From contig NZ_KI519438.1 of NCBI RefSeq assembly GCF_000482485.1, positions 147,114 to 211,113 on the forward strand: DNA of 64,000 bases. The letters are read 5' to 3'. This DNA comes from Paucisalibacillus globulus DSM 18846 (GTDB lineage: Bacteria; Bacillota; Bacilli; Bacillales; Amphibacillaceae). Made by a program: the position numbers and the translations under genes. Below, piece by piece: positions 7,801-15,952 of this stretch. Position 1 is the stretch's first letter, and each line of letters begins with the position of its first letter. Under the pieces are notes generated by a model. That model was not told the DNA's origin and did no database searches. It saw only the letters and a program-made list of their open reading frames with translations.

Positions 7801-8671
7801 CAATTCCCCCTCCCTGTCCTTTAGTTAGGTATACACAAAGGTCGCTAGGAGTAACAGGCGACACATTTATTCCTAATTGTTTTACTTCCCCATGCAAAAA
7901 GTTATTTCGAACAACCACCGAACAATTGTCAATATCAACATTTCGTTTATAAATTACCTCTTTATCTTGTAGAGTCTGCATAACAACAGCCGTTCTCCCA
8001 CTTAATGTCACCGCATATTCTTTTAACTCATCCACCGGAAGCTGAAGGACTTTTTTCCCCTCATCAATCAATAAAATATCCTCCAGTATATCCTCCATTT
8101 CATCTAAATGATGACTAGAAATTATAATCGTACGTGGGTTTAATAGATAATCTTTTAATAAGGCACGATAAAAGTCTTTCCTCACCGCTCTATCCATACC
8201 CGTTGTCGGTTCATCAAAAATAGTAAGGGGGCACTTAGCTGCAAGACCAACAATCATATTAAAAGTACTTCTTTTCCCTTTGGAAAGACTTTGATGTACA
8301 AGCCTTGGATTAAAGTTAAAATAACCCAGTAATCTTTCTGCAAGTTCCGCATCCCAGTTAGGATAAAAAGCCTGAGCCTCACTTAAAAGCTCCTTTAAAT
8401 TTAACGTATTGGTAAAACTCATCATGTCGTCTACGAAAATAGAATTCATGGAAACCTCTAAATTGTTAAAGGGGCGTCTATCAAATACCGTTATCGTCCC
8501 TTCTGTTTCACGCCAGAAACCAGCAAGGATTTTAAGTAACGTAGTCTTCCCGGCACCATTTCGACCAATTAAGCCAGTAATGGTATTTTCCTTAATTGAA
8601 AAGGAAATATGATCTAGGGCATTCAAGCTGCCATACTTTTTCACTAGTCCTTCACATTCTATTACATTCAC
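7769..8671 (-). CDS. ABC transporter ATP-binding protein (YtrB-like)
   Basis: A 300-residue ATPase starting at GTG two bases after the stop of the GntR gene. Walker A GRNGAGKTT is at residues 36-44, Walker B PLTIFDEP at about 148-155, and a His in the switch loop follows (SSHHLDE). The signature motif reads LSKGK (129-133) in place of LSGGQ, a change common in YtrB-type ATPases. The C-terminal ~80 residues extend beyond the core fold. The gene order GntR-ATPase-membrane-membrane matches the ytr/antibiotic-response systems of Firmicutes. Confidence 0.85.
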   Translation of the reverse strand: MNVIECEGLVKKYGSLNALDHISFSIKENTITGLIGRNGAGKTTLLKILAGFWRETEGTITVFDRRPFNNLEVSMNSIFVDDMMSFTNTLNLKELLSEAQAFYPNWDAELAERLLGYFNFNPRLVHQSLSKGKRSTFNMIVGLAAKCPLTIFDEPTTGMDRAVRKDFYRALLKDYLLNPRTIIISSHHLDEMEDILEDILLIDEGKKVLQLPVDELKEYAVTLSGRTAVVMQTLQDKEVIYKRNVDIDNCSVVVRNNFLHGEVKQLGINVSPVTPSDLCVYLTKGQGGGIDDVFNKSKSV

Positions 8672-8673
8672 AA

Positions 8674-9054
8674 CTACTCCCCCTTACTTTCATTAAGAAT
8701 TTGCTTAAACATTCCTAAAAGTTCTTCTTCTGCCACTTGAAGGCGCACAGCTTCTTGAACAGCTTCCTTCAATAGCCCCTTCAATTTGTGGTTTTTTCTT
8801 TTTTCCAAAACAATATCCATTGCCTCAGTAGAAACAAACTTTCCCAGTCCACGCTTGTTATAAAGGATTTTCTCTTCAAAAAGAAGATTAAGTCCTTTAG
8901 CCGCAGTCGCTGGATTAATGGTAAACATATCCGCAAGCTTGTATTGGGAATACACCTTTTCATTAACCTTTAAATTTTCATTTAGTATCTCGTTCTCAAG
9001 CCATTCCGCAATTTGAACATAAATTGGAATTGTACTATCCATATTCAGAACCAT
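8674..9054 (-). CDS. ytrA: GntR-family transcriptional regulator (YtrA-like)
   Basis: A 126-residue short GntR regulator of the YtrA subfamily: an N-terminal winged helix (PIYVQIAEWLENEIL...NPATAAKGLNLL) and only ~50 further residues with no large effector domain. YtrA proteins repress their own ABC operon and are relieved by cell-envelope antibiotics in B. subtilis. The start ATG has GGGGGA 7 nt upstream. It leads the operon and probably binds the inverted repeat at 9077-9102. The second helix carries NPATAAKG where many relatives have N(P/R)xTV. Confidence 0.85.
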   Translation of the reverse strand: MVLNMDSTIPIYVQIAEWLENEILNENLKVNEKVYSQYKLADMFTINPATAAKGLNLLFEEKILYNKRGLGKFVSTEAMDIVLEKRKNHKLKGLLKEAVQEAVRLQVAEEELLGMFKQILNESKGE

Positions 9055-9076
9055 ATCCGGTCCCCCTTAACCAACA

Positions 9077-9127
9077 TAGTGCATTAGTGTTGTAATGTAG
9101 TATATATAAAAATGTATGTGATTGCAA
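9077..9127 (-). promoter_or_regulatory. Promoter and candidate YtrA operator
   Basis: On the minus strand TTGCAA (9122-9127), 17 nt and TATACT (9099-9104) form a promoter. An imperfect inverted repeat, TAGTGCAT (9077-9084) and ATGTAGTA (9095-9102), overlaps the -10 box and start site, where an autorepressor such as YtrA would bind. Two of eight arm positions do not match. Confidence 0.6.
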
Positions 9128-9154
9128 TATAAATTTTAAAGATAGTTCTTATCT

Positions 9155-9185
9155 CAAAGAAAAAAGAGATACCAGATTGTATCTC
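9155..9185 (-). terminator. Rho-independent terminator
   Basis: Stem GAGATAC/GTATCTC, 6-nt loop and a minus-strand T-run. It closes the three-GNAT unit directly after the last stop codon. Confidence 0.75.
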
Positions 9186-9992
9186 CTAACCTATAACCCA
9201 TATTGATTTTGTGTAGGCAACTCTAAGACCCAGCTTCTCCATATTATTCGAACTGACGCTAGCATATTTAGCTTGTCCTACAATTAATTCAGCTCCTTTA
9301 ATATGAGCATCCCTTATTCTTTCTTTTAGCAACGCTTGATGTACACCTTGATTTCTCTGTTCAGGGACAGTTGCTGATGCCGCAAGGGTTGCAATCCCAT
9401 TTTGGTAAAACATAACTGCTACCCCAGCTGGGTAACCATTAACAGTTGCTATGTAAAACTCCCATTCATCAAGTGGATGAAGTACTTGATTATTTTGAGC
9501 AATCCCCGGCTTAATAAATTCAGGTAAGCCGAATCCCCTAACATAGATATCTGCATACAATTCAAACTCGTCTTCTTTTAATTTACGTACTGAAATGGAT
9601 GGATTAAAACCTTCGACAATACTAAGTTCACTACCATATAGTACACTATGAAAATTGCTTTGATAGAAGCCTTTACTAGCTAATATCTTTAATAACTCCG
9701 AATTAGCAGAGGCCGGTGTGATTTCTAGTTGAATGAGAATATCTTTTTCTTTATAAAAATCTATGATTTTATCAACTTCATCAATATCTTTATAAGTCAG
9801 GTCTCTTACCGTATTGAAGGAAGGGCCAGGAATCCCTTTCACATAGAAAGCTGTTGCTTGTCCAAACTGCTTTATTTCAACTCCCATCGGATTCCTCGGA
9901 ATGTCCTGAATTGCAGTAAGTCTCGAATGAAGCATATCTATTTCCGAAACTTCAATTCTTCTAGCCAATTCACCAGTTAATACTGGAACCAT
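9186..9992 (-). CDS. GNAT-family N-acetyltransferase
   Basis: A 268-residue protein with a C-terminal GNAT core. The acetyl-CoA loop is seen in the segment VPEQRNQGVHQALLKERIRDA (about residues 210-230), a Q/RxxGxH variant of the usual R/QxxGxG/A. The N-terminal ~120 residues resemble a second, degenerate GNAT-like half. Substrate is unknown. It is the third of three acetyltransferase genes in one direction, 16 nt after the second, and a terminator follows it. Confidence 0.75.
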   Translation of the reverse strand: MVPVLTGELARRIEVSEIDMLHSRLTAIQDIPRNPMGVEIKQFGQATAFYVKGIPGPSFNTVRDLTYKDIDEVDKIIDFYKEKDILIQLEITPASANSELLKILASKGFYQSNFHSVLYGSELSIVEGFNPSISVRKLKEDEFELYADIYVRGFGLPEFIKPGIAQNNQVLHPLDEWEFYIATVNGYPAGVAVMFYQNGIATLAASATVPEQRNQGVHQALLKERIRDAHIKGAELIVGQAKYASVSSNNMEKLGLRVAYTKSIWVIG

Positions 9993-10008
9993 GAATAACT
10001 CCCCTTCC

Positions 10009-10515
10009 TTAATCGATACCTACAATAGAGCTTCTACGTTCTAAGAAAACAACGTCTCTCCACACACCATTAAGTTGCCCAACCCGTTTTCGAGTTCCTA
10101 CAATATCAAATCCAAATCGTAAATGAAGCTTAATACTAGCAATATTTTCAGCAAAGATTAACGCTTGCAACGTCCAAAAGCCCGATTCTTCACTTGCTCT
10201 AACTAATTCCTCTAATAACGTTGCTCCAACCCCCATGCCAGAACAAGCACTAGAAACATAAATACTATCCTCTGCAACACCACGATATGCTTTCTTTTGA
10301 GTAGTTTGACTTAAGGCAGCCCAGCCAACAATTTGCTCATCTAAACGGGCAACTAACCGACAGGATTTCACGTGACCCTTATCCCATTCTTCCCGTGTAG
10401 GAGGCTCTATATCAAATGTAGCATTACCAGTGTGAATACCTTCCAAATAAATTTCACGTACCGCTTCCCAATCCTCTTGTCCCATCTGCTTAATTTTCAC
10501 CTGTTGTTTTTCCAC
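10009..10515 (-). CDS. GNAT N-acetyltransferase, phosphinothricin/methionine-sulfoximine type (YwnH/Pat-like)
   Basis: A 168-residue protein of the Pat/Bar/YwnH branch. It shows the N-terminal EIYLEGIHTGNATFD..PPTREEW segment, then EDSIYVSS, the acetyl-CoA loop GMGVGATLLEEL, and IFAENIASIKLHLRFGF. Characterised relatives acetylate L-methionine sulfoximine, phosphinothricin or similar amino acid analogues. The start is ATG preceded by a GGTGAGG-type site. It lies 18 nt downstream of another GNAT gene, so co-transcription is likely. Confidence 0.8.
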   Translation of the reverse strand: MEKQQVKIKQMGQEDWEAVREIYLEGIHTGNATFDIEPPTREEWDKGHVKSCRLVARLDEQIVGWAALSQTTQKKAYRGVAEDSIYVSSACSGMGVGATLLEELVRASEESGFWTLQALIFAENIASIKLHLRFGFDIVGTRKRVGQLNGVWRDVVFLERRSSIVGID

Positions 10516-10533
10516 GTTACCTCACCTAGTCGT

Positions 10534-11034
10534 CTATAGATTTATCCAAAATCTTCTTTTAACAGTACCATCTGAATCCTTCTCGGAATGAGCTTCCACG
10601 CCACCATTGTTCAAAATTACTTTTGCAGAACCAGTATTATCCTCATCACATGTGACTAATACTTTTCCCATCTCTAATTCCCTACATTTATCTAGGGCTT
10701 CACTTAAAATAAACGTAGCATAACCCTTCTTCCTTTCAGAAGGGCGAACACTATATCCAATGTTTCCACCTATTCGATAGAGAAAATCATTTAATTCATG
10801 ACGAATATCTAGCATTCCTAGCACTCTATTTTCATCATTTACTAGAAAATAACTTGAAAACGGCAACCACTTGCCTAATCCTTTTTCTTTCTTTACTAAA
10901 TCATCCAGATAGGCTTCATAACTATCAAACCCATCCAGATTAAAACAACTGGGAATCATTCTAGTTGATCCCCATTCTTCTTTGTATGTACGATGTTCTT
11001 TCTCCCATTCTAATGATGGCCTGACTAAACGCAT
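10534..11034 (-). CDS. GNAT-family N-acetyltransferase
   Basis: A 166-residue GNAT protein. I start it at the ATG at 11034, which has GGGGGA at the right distance, and not at the longer in-frame ORF. Features: MRLVRPSLEWEKEHRTYKEE N-terminus, core strand NIGYSVRPSERKKGYATFIL with the RxxGxA acetyl-CoA loop, and DEDNTGSAKVILNNGG, the normal GNAT motif B. Family members of this size are common, poorly characterised acetyltransferases. First gene of a three-GNAT unit; a terminator hairpin of the upstream gene sits just before it. Confidence 0.8.
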   Translation of the reverse strand: MRLVRPSLEWEKEHRTYKEEWGSTRMIPSCFNLDGFDSYEAYLDDLVKKEKGLGKWLPFSSYFLVNDENRVLGMLDIRHELNDFLYRIGGNIGYSVRPSERKKGYATFILSEALDKCRELEMGKVLVTCDEDNTGSAKVILNNGGVEAHSEKDSDGTVKRRFWINL

Positions 11035-11049
11035 TCGTATTCCCCCTTT

Positions 11050-11098
11050 ATACAAAAACAACGAATTGATTAAATCCATTTTAATCAATTCGTTGTTT
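11050..11098 (-). terminator. Rho-independent terminator with a perfect 19-bp stem
   Basis: Perfect 19-bp arms (11056-11074 and 11080-11098) with a 5-nt loop, and a T5 run on the minus strand. It ends the PadR-HAAS transcript, beginning 12 nt after its stop codon. Confidence 0.85.
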
Positions 11099-11109
11099 AA
11101 AGAAAAGAA

Positions 11110-12123
11110 CTATTTTTTCCTTGCTTTGATCCACCCATCGATAATATCCCAAACTAGCCCAATTAGTAGAATGGCTACCGTAATCCTAGTACTATTTCTC
11201 CAAATGGCTTCCCCAATCTGATAGCCCTCCGAACCTTCCGCTACAACTCCAGCTTGAACTAAATCGTTCATAAACTCCGGATTCCAAAAAGAATCGCCAG
11301 TAATTAGGAAGAATATAACCACAATTCCTAATATGTTAATCACGGTTGTATAACCTACTAATTTCATTGTCCACTTTCCAGAAATAAGCTTTAAACATTC
11401 TTTTACAATGAAAGTTGCAAAGAATAACAACACAAATGGCATATACATCGAAAAGGCTTCTTCATTTAAGAATGGAACAACCTCTTTAAATCCATTATCA
11501 TTAAACACATAAATTCCAAAGAAATCACTAGAGAATGCAAACCATACCATTATTATTACATAAAAAATTATCGCAATAATCGGTTCAGATCGCTTAATTC
11601 GTCTTTTGGGGTCTGGAATTGCTGTTAACATTGCAGGACTCCAAGCTTTATCTAGTCCTAGATCCTTTGTCTTCAAACCCCCACCATATTCAACTAATAC
11701 AAACATTAATGCAACCCAACCAAGCGCCTGTGGTAAACCAGTAACTAGGGCTACAATTAACTTAACAAAGTGATCCAATATCTCAGGTGGGGTTATGATG
11801 GATTGAATAACAAAAACAGCCCCTAACCCAACTGACATAGAGATCAATACGATTTTTAGAACAATAAGAAATGGGTCATATAACTCTGGGCCAATTAGAT
11901 ACTTTTTTGTACCACGATACTTGTTTGCCATTTCCCTAGGACTACCCAATTCTAATAAAACTTCCTCTACTACTTGATTACTAGCCTCACCACTACCGAT
12001 ACGCTCTTCTATCATGTCTTCAATCAATCCACGGAGTTCGATCGCAATATCATCACGTTGATTTTGTGGTAGCTTCTGCGTGACTGCATAAATATACCGT
12101 TCAATCATCTCCATTTTCCTCAT
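11110..12123 (-). CDS. HAAS-domain membrane protein partnered with PadR
   Basis: A 337-residue protein. Residues ~1-75 form a HAAS/permease-prefix-like helical domain (IERYIYAVTQKLPQNQRDDI..EL....LGSPREMANKYRG). Six to seven membrane helices follow. Such proteins are nearly always coupled to a PadR regulator, and here the gene overlaps the PadR gene by 23 nt. Function is probably sensing or modulating membrane stress; no catalytic motif is seen. The start could be the ATG at 12123 or the fourth codon's ATG at 12114, which is better placed relative to AAAGG. Confidence 0.75.
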   Translation of the reverse strand: MRKMEMIERYIYAVTQKLPQNQRDDIAIELRGLIEDMIEERIGSGEASNQVVEEVLLELGSPREMANKYRGTKKYLIGPELYDPFLIVLKIVLISMSVGLGAVFVIQSIITPPEILDHFVKLIVALVTGLPQALGWVALMFVLVEYGGGLKTKDLGLDKAWSPAMLTAIPDPKRRIKRSEPIIAIIFYVIIMVWFAFSSDFFGIYVFNDNGFKEVVPFLNEEAFSMYMPFVLLFFATFIVKECLKLISGKWTMKLVGYTTVINILGIVVIFFLITGDSFWNPEFMNDLVQAGVVAEGSEGYQIGEAIWRNSTRITVAILLIGLVWDIIDGWIKARKK

Positions 12124-12469
12124 CCTTTCTAGTATGAATCAAGTCATCTAAACTCCTTACAATACCCTCCCATTCCTTACATAATTGTTCGTAGACCGCT
12201 TTTCCCATTTCACTTAATACATAATACTTCCGTGGTCTTGCCTCATTTGTATCCCAGCTACTTTCAAGCAAACCTTGCTTTTCCAATCTTCTAAGTAGTG
12301 GATACAATGTGCCCGGTTCTACTGGAACTCCCTTTTCATTTAACATCGTTACAAGAGAATAACCATATTGCGGACTTGAAAGCTGGCTAAGTACGCCAAT
12401 TGTAATCGTACCCCGACGTAACTCAAGCATTAACTTATCGATATGTTCTTGTTCGTTCAACGTTATCAA
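12101..12469 (-). CDS. PadR-family transcriptional regulator
   Basis: A 122-residue PadR winged-helix protein: GTITIGVLSQLSSPQYGYSL, then EPGTLYPLLRRLEKQGLLES with RPRKYYVLSEMG. The short C-terminal helix places it in PadR subfamily s2. It overlaps the downstream HAAS gene. A perfect inverted repeat in its promoter spacer (12484-12504) is the likely binding site, so autoregulation is expected. The inducer is unknown. Confidence 0.88.
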   Translation of the reverse strand: MITLNEQEHIDKLMLELRRGTITIGVLSQLSSPQYGYSLVTMLNEKGVPVEPGTLYPLLRRLEKQGLLESSWDTNEARPRKYYVLSEMGKAVYEQLCKEWEGIVRSLDDLIHTRKDEENGDD

Positions 12470-12480
12470 CTCCTAACCAC

Positions 12481-12510
12481 ATTATAGTGTATGACGCACA
12501 CTATTGTAAA
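12481..12510 (-). promoter_or_regulatory. Promoter with PadR-type operator
   Basis: TTTACA (12505-12510), an 18-nt spacer and TATAAT (12481-12486) on the minus strand. A perfect inverted repeat ATAGTGT-N7-ACACTAT (12484-12504) fills the spacer. This placement blocks polymerase and fits autorepression by the adjoining PadR. Confidence 0.75.
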
Positions 12511-12530
12511 GTGCATATTATTAAAAAATA

Positions 12531-12566
12531 AAAAACATGATTAGATACACTCCAATCATGTTTTTT
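12531..12566 (-). terminator. Rho-independent terminator
   Basis: Arms AAAAACATGATT and AATCATGTTTTT with an 11-nt loop, in the minus-strand direction downstream of the membrane protein gene ending at 12569. It has A- and T-tracts on both sides, so it could work both ways. Confidence 0.8.
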
Positions 12567-12568
12567 GA

Positions 12569-13732
12569 TTAACGTTCGTATTCCATTGCAAGCTTAGTTT
12601 CTTCATGGTATTTAGCTGGCCACTTTGACCTTATCATTATCGCTGTGATGAAATACGGTATGAAGGATGCAAAATGGAACCCTATATTTGTAAAAGATAC
12701 TTCCTCAAACACCACTTCAGAAAACGTATCTCCTATAAAGGTACTGACAAGAAAGAATGCTAACACAATCATTACTTGTGAGTATATCCAATGCAAAATG
12801 CTTTTCCAATACTTTGTTTTCTTTAGTCGATAAACGTATAAAACATAAGAACTTAAAATAACGATATATGGAATGATATTCGTAAAAACAATAGATCTTT
12901 CTTTAATTAATTCATACTCAGCAAAGCCAAAGATAACTAAATATGCAGCAAATTGTACTATAAAAAGTATCCAAATTGGATATCTGAAATTAAAGATGCC
13001 TCGTCTTTCTAAACTTTCTTTATACATTGGACCCATTTCTGGCTGTGGTTTCTCCGAGGTATATCCATTGAACTCCTTATTCTCGAATATATTTCCCATT
13101 ATAGGTAAATTTCTTGTTTTCATCTTAGAATCCAGAATCTCCAATAACTTTTTTTCCGGAATAAGATATAGTTGCCTTTCCGTAAACTCAATAGAAATAT
13201 GTAAATCAAATAAGGATTTAAGCAAATAATTCATTGCCTCTTTAGTATACTCTTCGTGCTGTAGCATAAGGTGACTAATTTGCTGATTCTCTTCATAAAT
13301 TAAATGAATAACAGGATATACTAAAAATCGATCCTTATAATGGAGATTTTTACGCACTTCAACAATTTCTCTAGATATTACACATCTTTTTACTCGAGAA
13401 AAGTCTAAATAGCCTTCCCTATATTCCTCGCCAACCATATGATGCTTATATGCAAAGCCTTTACTTGATATCTTATAACTATTAAATTGATTATTAATTT
13501 TTAACATAGATACATAATAACTTACCATCATAAACACAATTGCTATAACAAGTGGTGCTAACGTTATATAGAAAGCCATGAAAATTGTTTCGCGGTTATT
13601 ATCTAAAAAATAAAATGGAAATAAGAAATAAAAAATTCCACCTGCGACCATTGCGATAACAATAATGGTTGTACTAATCCATACGAATAAATTGTTTTTA
13701 TTTTGATATGTGTATTCTGAGTTATTTACCAT
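12569..13732 (-). CDS. Multi-spanning membrane protein, unknown function
   Basis: A 387-residue protein with two N-terminal helices (about residues 15-38 and 48-75), a ~180-residue cytoplasmic middle part, and four C-terminal helices (about 250-370). ATG has GGGGGG 6 nt upstream. The middle part contains a PH-like or YcxB-like region (SYKISSKGFAYKHHMVGEEY, then DFSRVKRCVISREIVEVRKN), as in YcxB-type proteins that follow membrane helices, but this assignment is tentative. Monocistronic, with a terminator just after. Confidence 0.6.
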   Translation of the reverse strand: MVNNSEYTYQNKNNLFVWISTTIIVIAMVAGGIFYFLFPFYFLDNNRETIFMAFYITLAPLVIAIVFMMVSYYVSMLKINNQFNSYKISSKGFAYKHHMVGEEYREGYLDFSRVKRCVISREIVEVRKNLHYKDRFLVYPVIHLIYEENQQISHLMLQHEEYTKEAMNYLLKSLFDLHISIEFTERQLYLIPEKKLLEILDSKMKTRNLPIMGNIFENKEFNGYTSEKPQPEMGPMYKESLERRGIFNFRYPIWILFIVQFAAYLVIFGFAEYELIKERSIVFTNIIPYIVILSSYVLYVYRLKKTKYWKSILHWIYSQVMIVLAFFLVSTFIGDTFSEVVFEEVSFTNIGFHFASFIPYFITAIMIRSKWPAKYHEETKLAMEYER

Positions 13733-13878
13733 AAGTTCCCCCCACCTCTTGTTAAATATAACGAAAAGGAAGGCAGTTAGGTTTCAAAAATAATAACTGA
13801 ACTGATTTGTGTTGCGATTGACAAATCCCGTATAATTAGATTTCATGGAAGTAGACAGATTAAAACAGGAGAATTTTA

Positions 13879-14346
13879 ATGAAAATTTATGTGGATGCAG
13901 ACGCTAGTCCCGCTAAAGATATAGTTATATCAGTAGCCAAGGTATTTACTATCCGAGTCGTTCTTGTAAAAAGTATTAACCACTTTTCACATGATGAAGA
14001 AATGGAGGGGGTAGAAACCGTCTATGTCGATACAGGGGCAGATGCAGCTGATTACCGGATTATGCAACTAGCAGAAAAAGGCGATTTAATTATAACGCAA
14101 GATTACGGACTTGCTTCTTTGGGCTTAGGAAAAGGTTGTCTTGTTTTACATCATAAAGGATTTGCCTACACGAATAAAAACATTGACCAGCTACTGCAAA
14201 CTCGCCATTTAAGCGCTAAGGCTAGAAGGAGCGGCCAAAGAACAAAGGGACCTAAGCCATATACCGATGAAGATCGGCAAAAGTTTCGAGACTTATTAGA
14301 AAAAACCATTCAGTATAAGGTAGAAAAAGGGAGCAATGATGATTAA
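13879..14346 (+). CDS. yqxD: YaiI/YqxD family protein (UPF0178, DUF188)
   Basis: A 155-residue PIN-like fold protein of the UPF0178 family. The starting motif [12 protein letters not shown] is followed by the conserved [12 protein letters not shown] and [15 protein letters not shown] acidic clusters, which resemble the Asp residues of NYN/PIN nucleases. It ends with [16 protein letters not shown]. The biochemical function is not established; a metal-dependent RNase role is inferred from the fold. The ATG has an AGGAG site. Monocistronic. Confidence 0.9.
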   Translation: MKIYVDADASPAKDIVISVAKVFTIRVVLVKSINHFSHDEEMEGVETVYVDTGADAADYRIMQLAEKGDLIITQDYGLASLGLGKGCLVLHHKGFAYTNKNIDQLLQTRHLSAKARRSGQRTKGPKPYTDEDRQKFRDLLEKTIQYKVEKGSNDD

Positions 14347-14358
14347 TTGCCCCCTTTA
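14326..14358. terminator. Shared bidirectional terminator
   Basis: Arms of 12 bases (14326-14337 and 14346-14357) with one mismatch, A-rich on the left and T-rich on the right. It overlaps the stop codon of yqxD and faces the end of the GH18 gene from the other strand. Confidence 0.6.
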
Positions 14359-14363
14359 GTCAT

Positions 14364-15776
14364 TTATAGTTTTTGAATAGTAAAATTCACCTGAAGTACT
14401 GCACAATTTTGTGGGAACGGATTCCCCAACACCCAGTAACTAACACCTCTTAATCCGTATTCTTTGACGGTATCATATTTAACTTGCACACTCCTTGCAT
14501 CCTCAAACCAAACCTCATGCTTCTGACCGCCCGAATCCGTATACCGGTAAAACGGAGACTGGTATGTATCATCATATAGAATACTAACATTATTTCTGGC
14601 TGCGAGATTCATAGCTTCTTTCGGGCTTACTGTTTTAGCAAAAGTCCCTTGTACCCAAGGAACCTTCCAATCACGCCCATATAGTGGCATCCCCATCATT
14701 ATTTTATTTCTCGGTATTACCGTTACTGCATAATCCAATATATCTCTCACTTTATTAATTGGAGCTATTGCCCAAGGTTCTCCGCCTGCCCATCCCCACT
14801 CATAAGTCATTAGCACAACAAAGTCACATAGCTCCCCATGTACTTCATAGTCATGTGCTTCATAAAGAAGTCCTGATTGATTCTTTGATTCCTTTGGAGC
14901 TAAAGCAGTAGAAACCGATAGCCCCAGTGGTCGTAATCGATTCACTACTTTTCGTAAGAAGTTATTATAATTCTCCCGATCGCCTGGATAGAGATACTCA
15001 AAATCTATGTTTAATCCTTCATAACCTTTCACTTGAATGGTGTTTACTATATTTTCAATGAGGGTATCTTGTAAACTAGGATTTCTTAAAAGAGTAGCAC
15101 CTAAATCTGAATTAAATCCACCTCCAGCATAATTGGTTATTACAAGTAGGGGTGAAATATCATTCACTCTAGCCGCTTCAACAAGGCCAGTCTCACGCAT
15201 ATCTGTCAGACTACCATCCTCCCGAAAGCTATACATGAACGGTGATAGATAGGTAAAGTATCGACCCAATGCAAATACTTCTTGTCTCCCCTGCTCATTT
15301 GTCTAAGTGGTATAGGCATTTGTTTCAGCTGTTGACCTTGGCTTTCTCGGAATTCTTAATTGTTGACCTGGATAGATTAAAGAGGGACTTTCCATTCGAT
15401 TTGCCTGTAGGAGTTGATTAATTGTTACACCGTAGCGTTGGGCAATGACCCAGAGGTATTCACCTAATTGAATCGTATGTATACGATAAGGTATTTCTAG
15501 TAATTCACCAACAAAAATTAAATTAGGATTAGAAATGTTATTAAATTGCTGTAATTCCTGTACCTTAACTCCAAGATTACTTGCAATCGCCCACATATTA
15601 TCTCCCGGTTGAACAACATATTCAAGATGCGGCTCTGGGATAACAAGTGACTGACCAACTACCAAAATATCAGGGTTTTCCAATTGATTAAGATAAATAA
15701 TCTGGTTTACATCTGAATTATACACTTTAGCAACCTGCCACAAAACCTCTCCTTGACTCACGACATGAATTTGCAT
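14364..15776 (-). pseudogene. LysM-GH18 spore peptidoglycan hydrolase (SleL/YaaH/YdhD type) split by an in-frame amber codon
   Basis: Three LysM domains (about residues 1-45, 47-92 and 93-140, each ending in IP) are followed by a TAG at 15303-15305. In the same frame, TNEQGRQEVFALGRYFTYLSPF continues into a complete glycosyl hydrolase 18 catalytic domain with GLNIDFEYL, whose Glu is the catalytic acid. The total of ~470 codons and the domain order equal intact SleL/YaaH/YdhD-type spore cortex-lytic N-acetylglucosaminidases. The start is ATG at 15776 with GGGGGA; the TTG at 15791 is less likely. Only one base separates it from an intact gene, so it is a recent nonsense mutation, a readthrough case or a sequencing error. 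There is no signal peptide, as expected for this family. Confidence 0.8.
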
Positions 15777-15952
15777 GTAACTATCCCCCAATACAATTGA
15801 TTACTATTCTCAAACATATTCTAATAGAGGCTGTCCTAGTATTGAATTAGGGGAAATAGATAGGATTTTTGTACTTTTATTTCTTTAACATTGAAACAAT
15901 CTTACTAGTTCCATATGGGCACTTAACCAAAGTAGTTTTTTTGATATTATCC

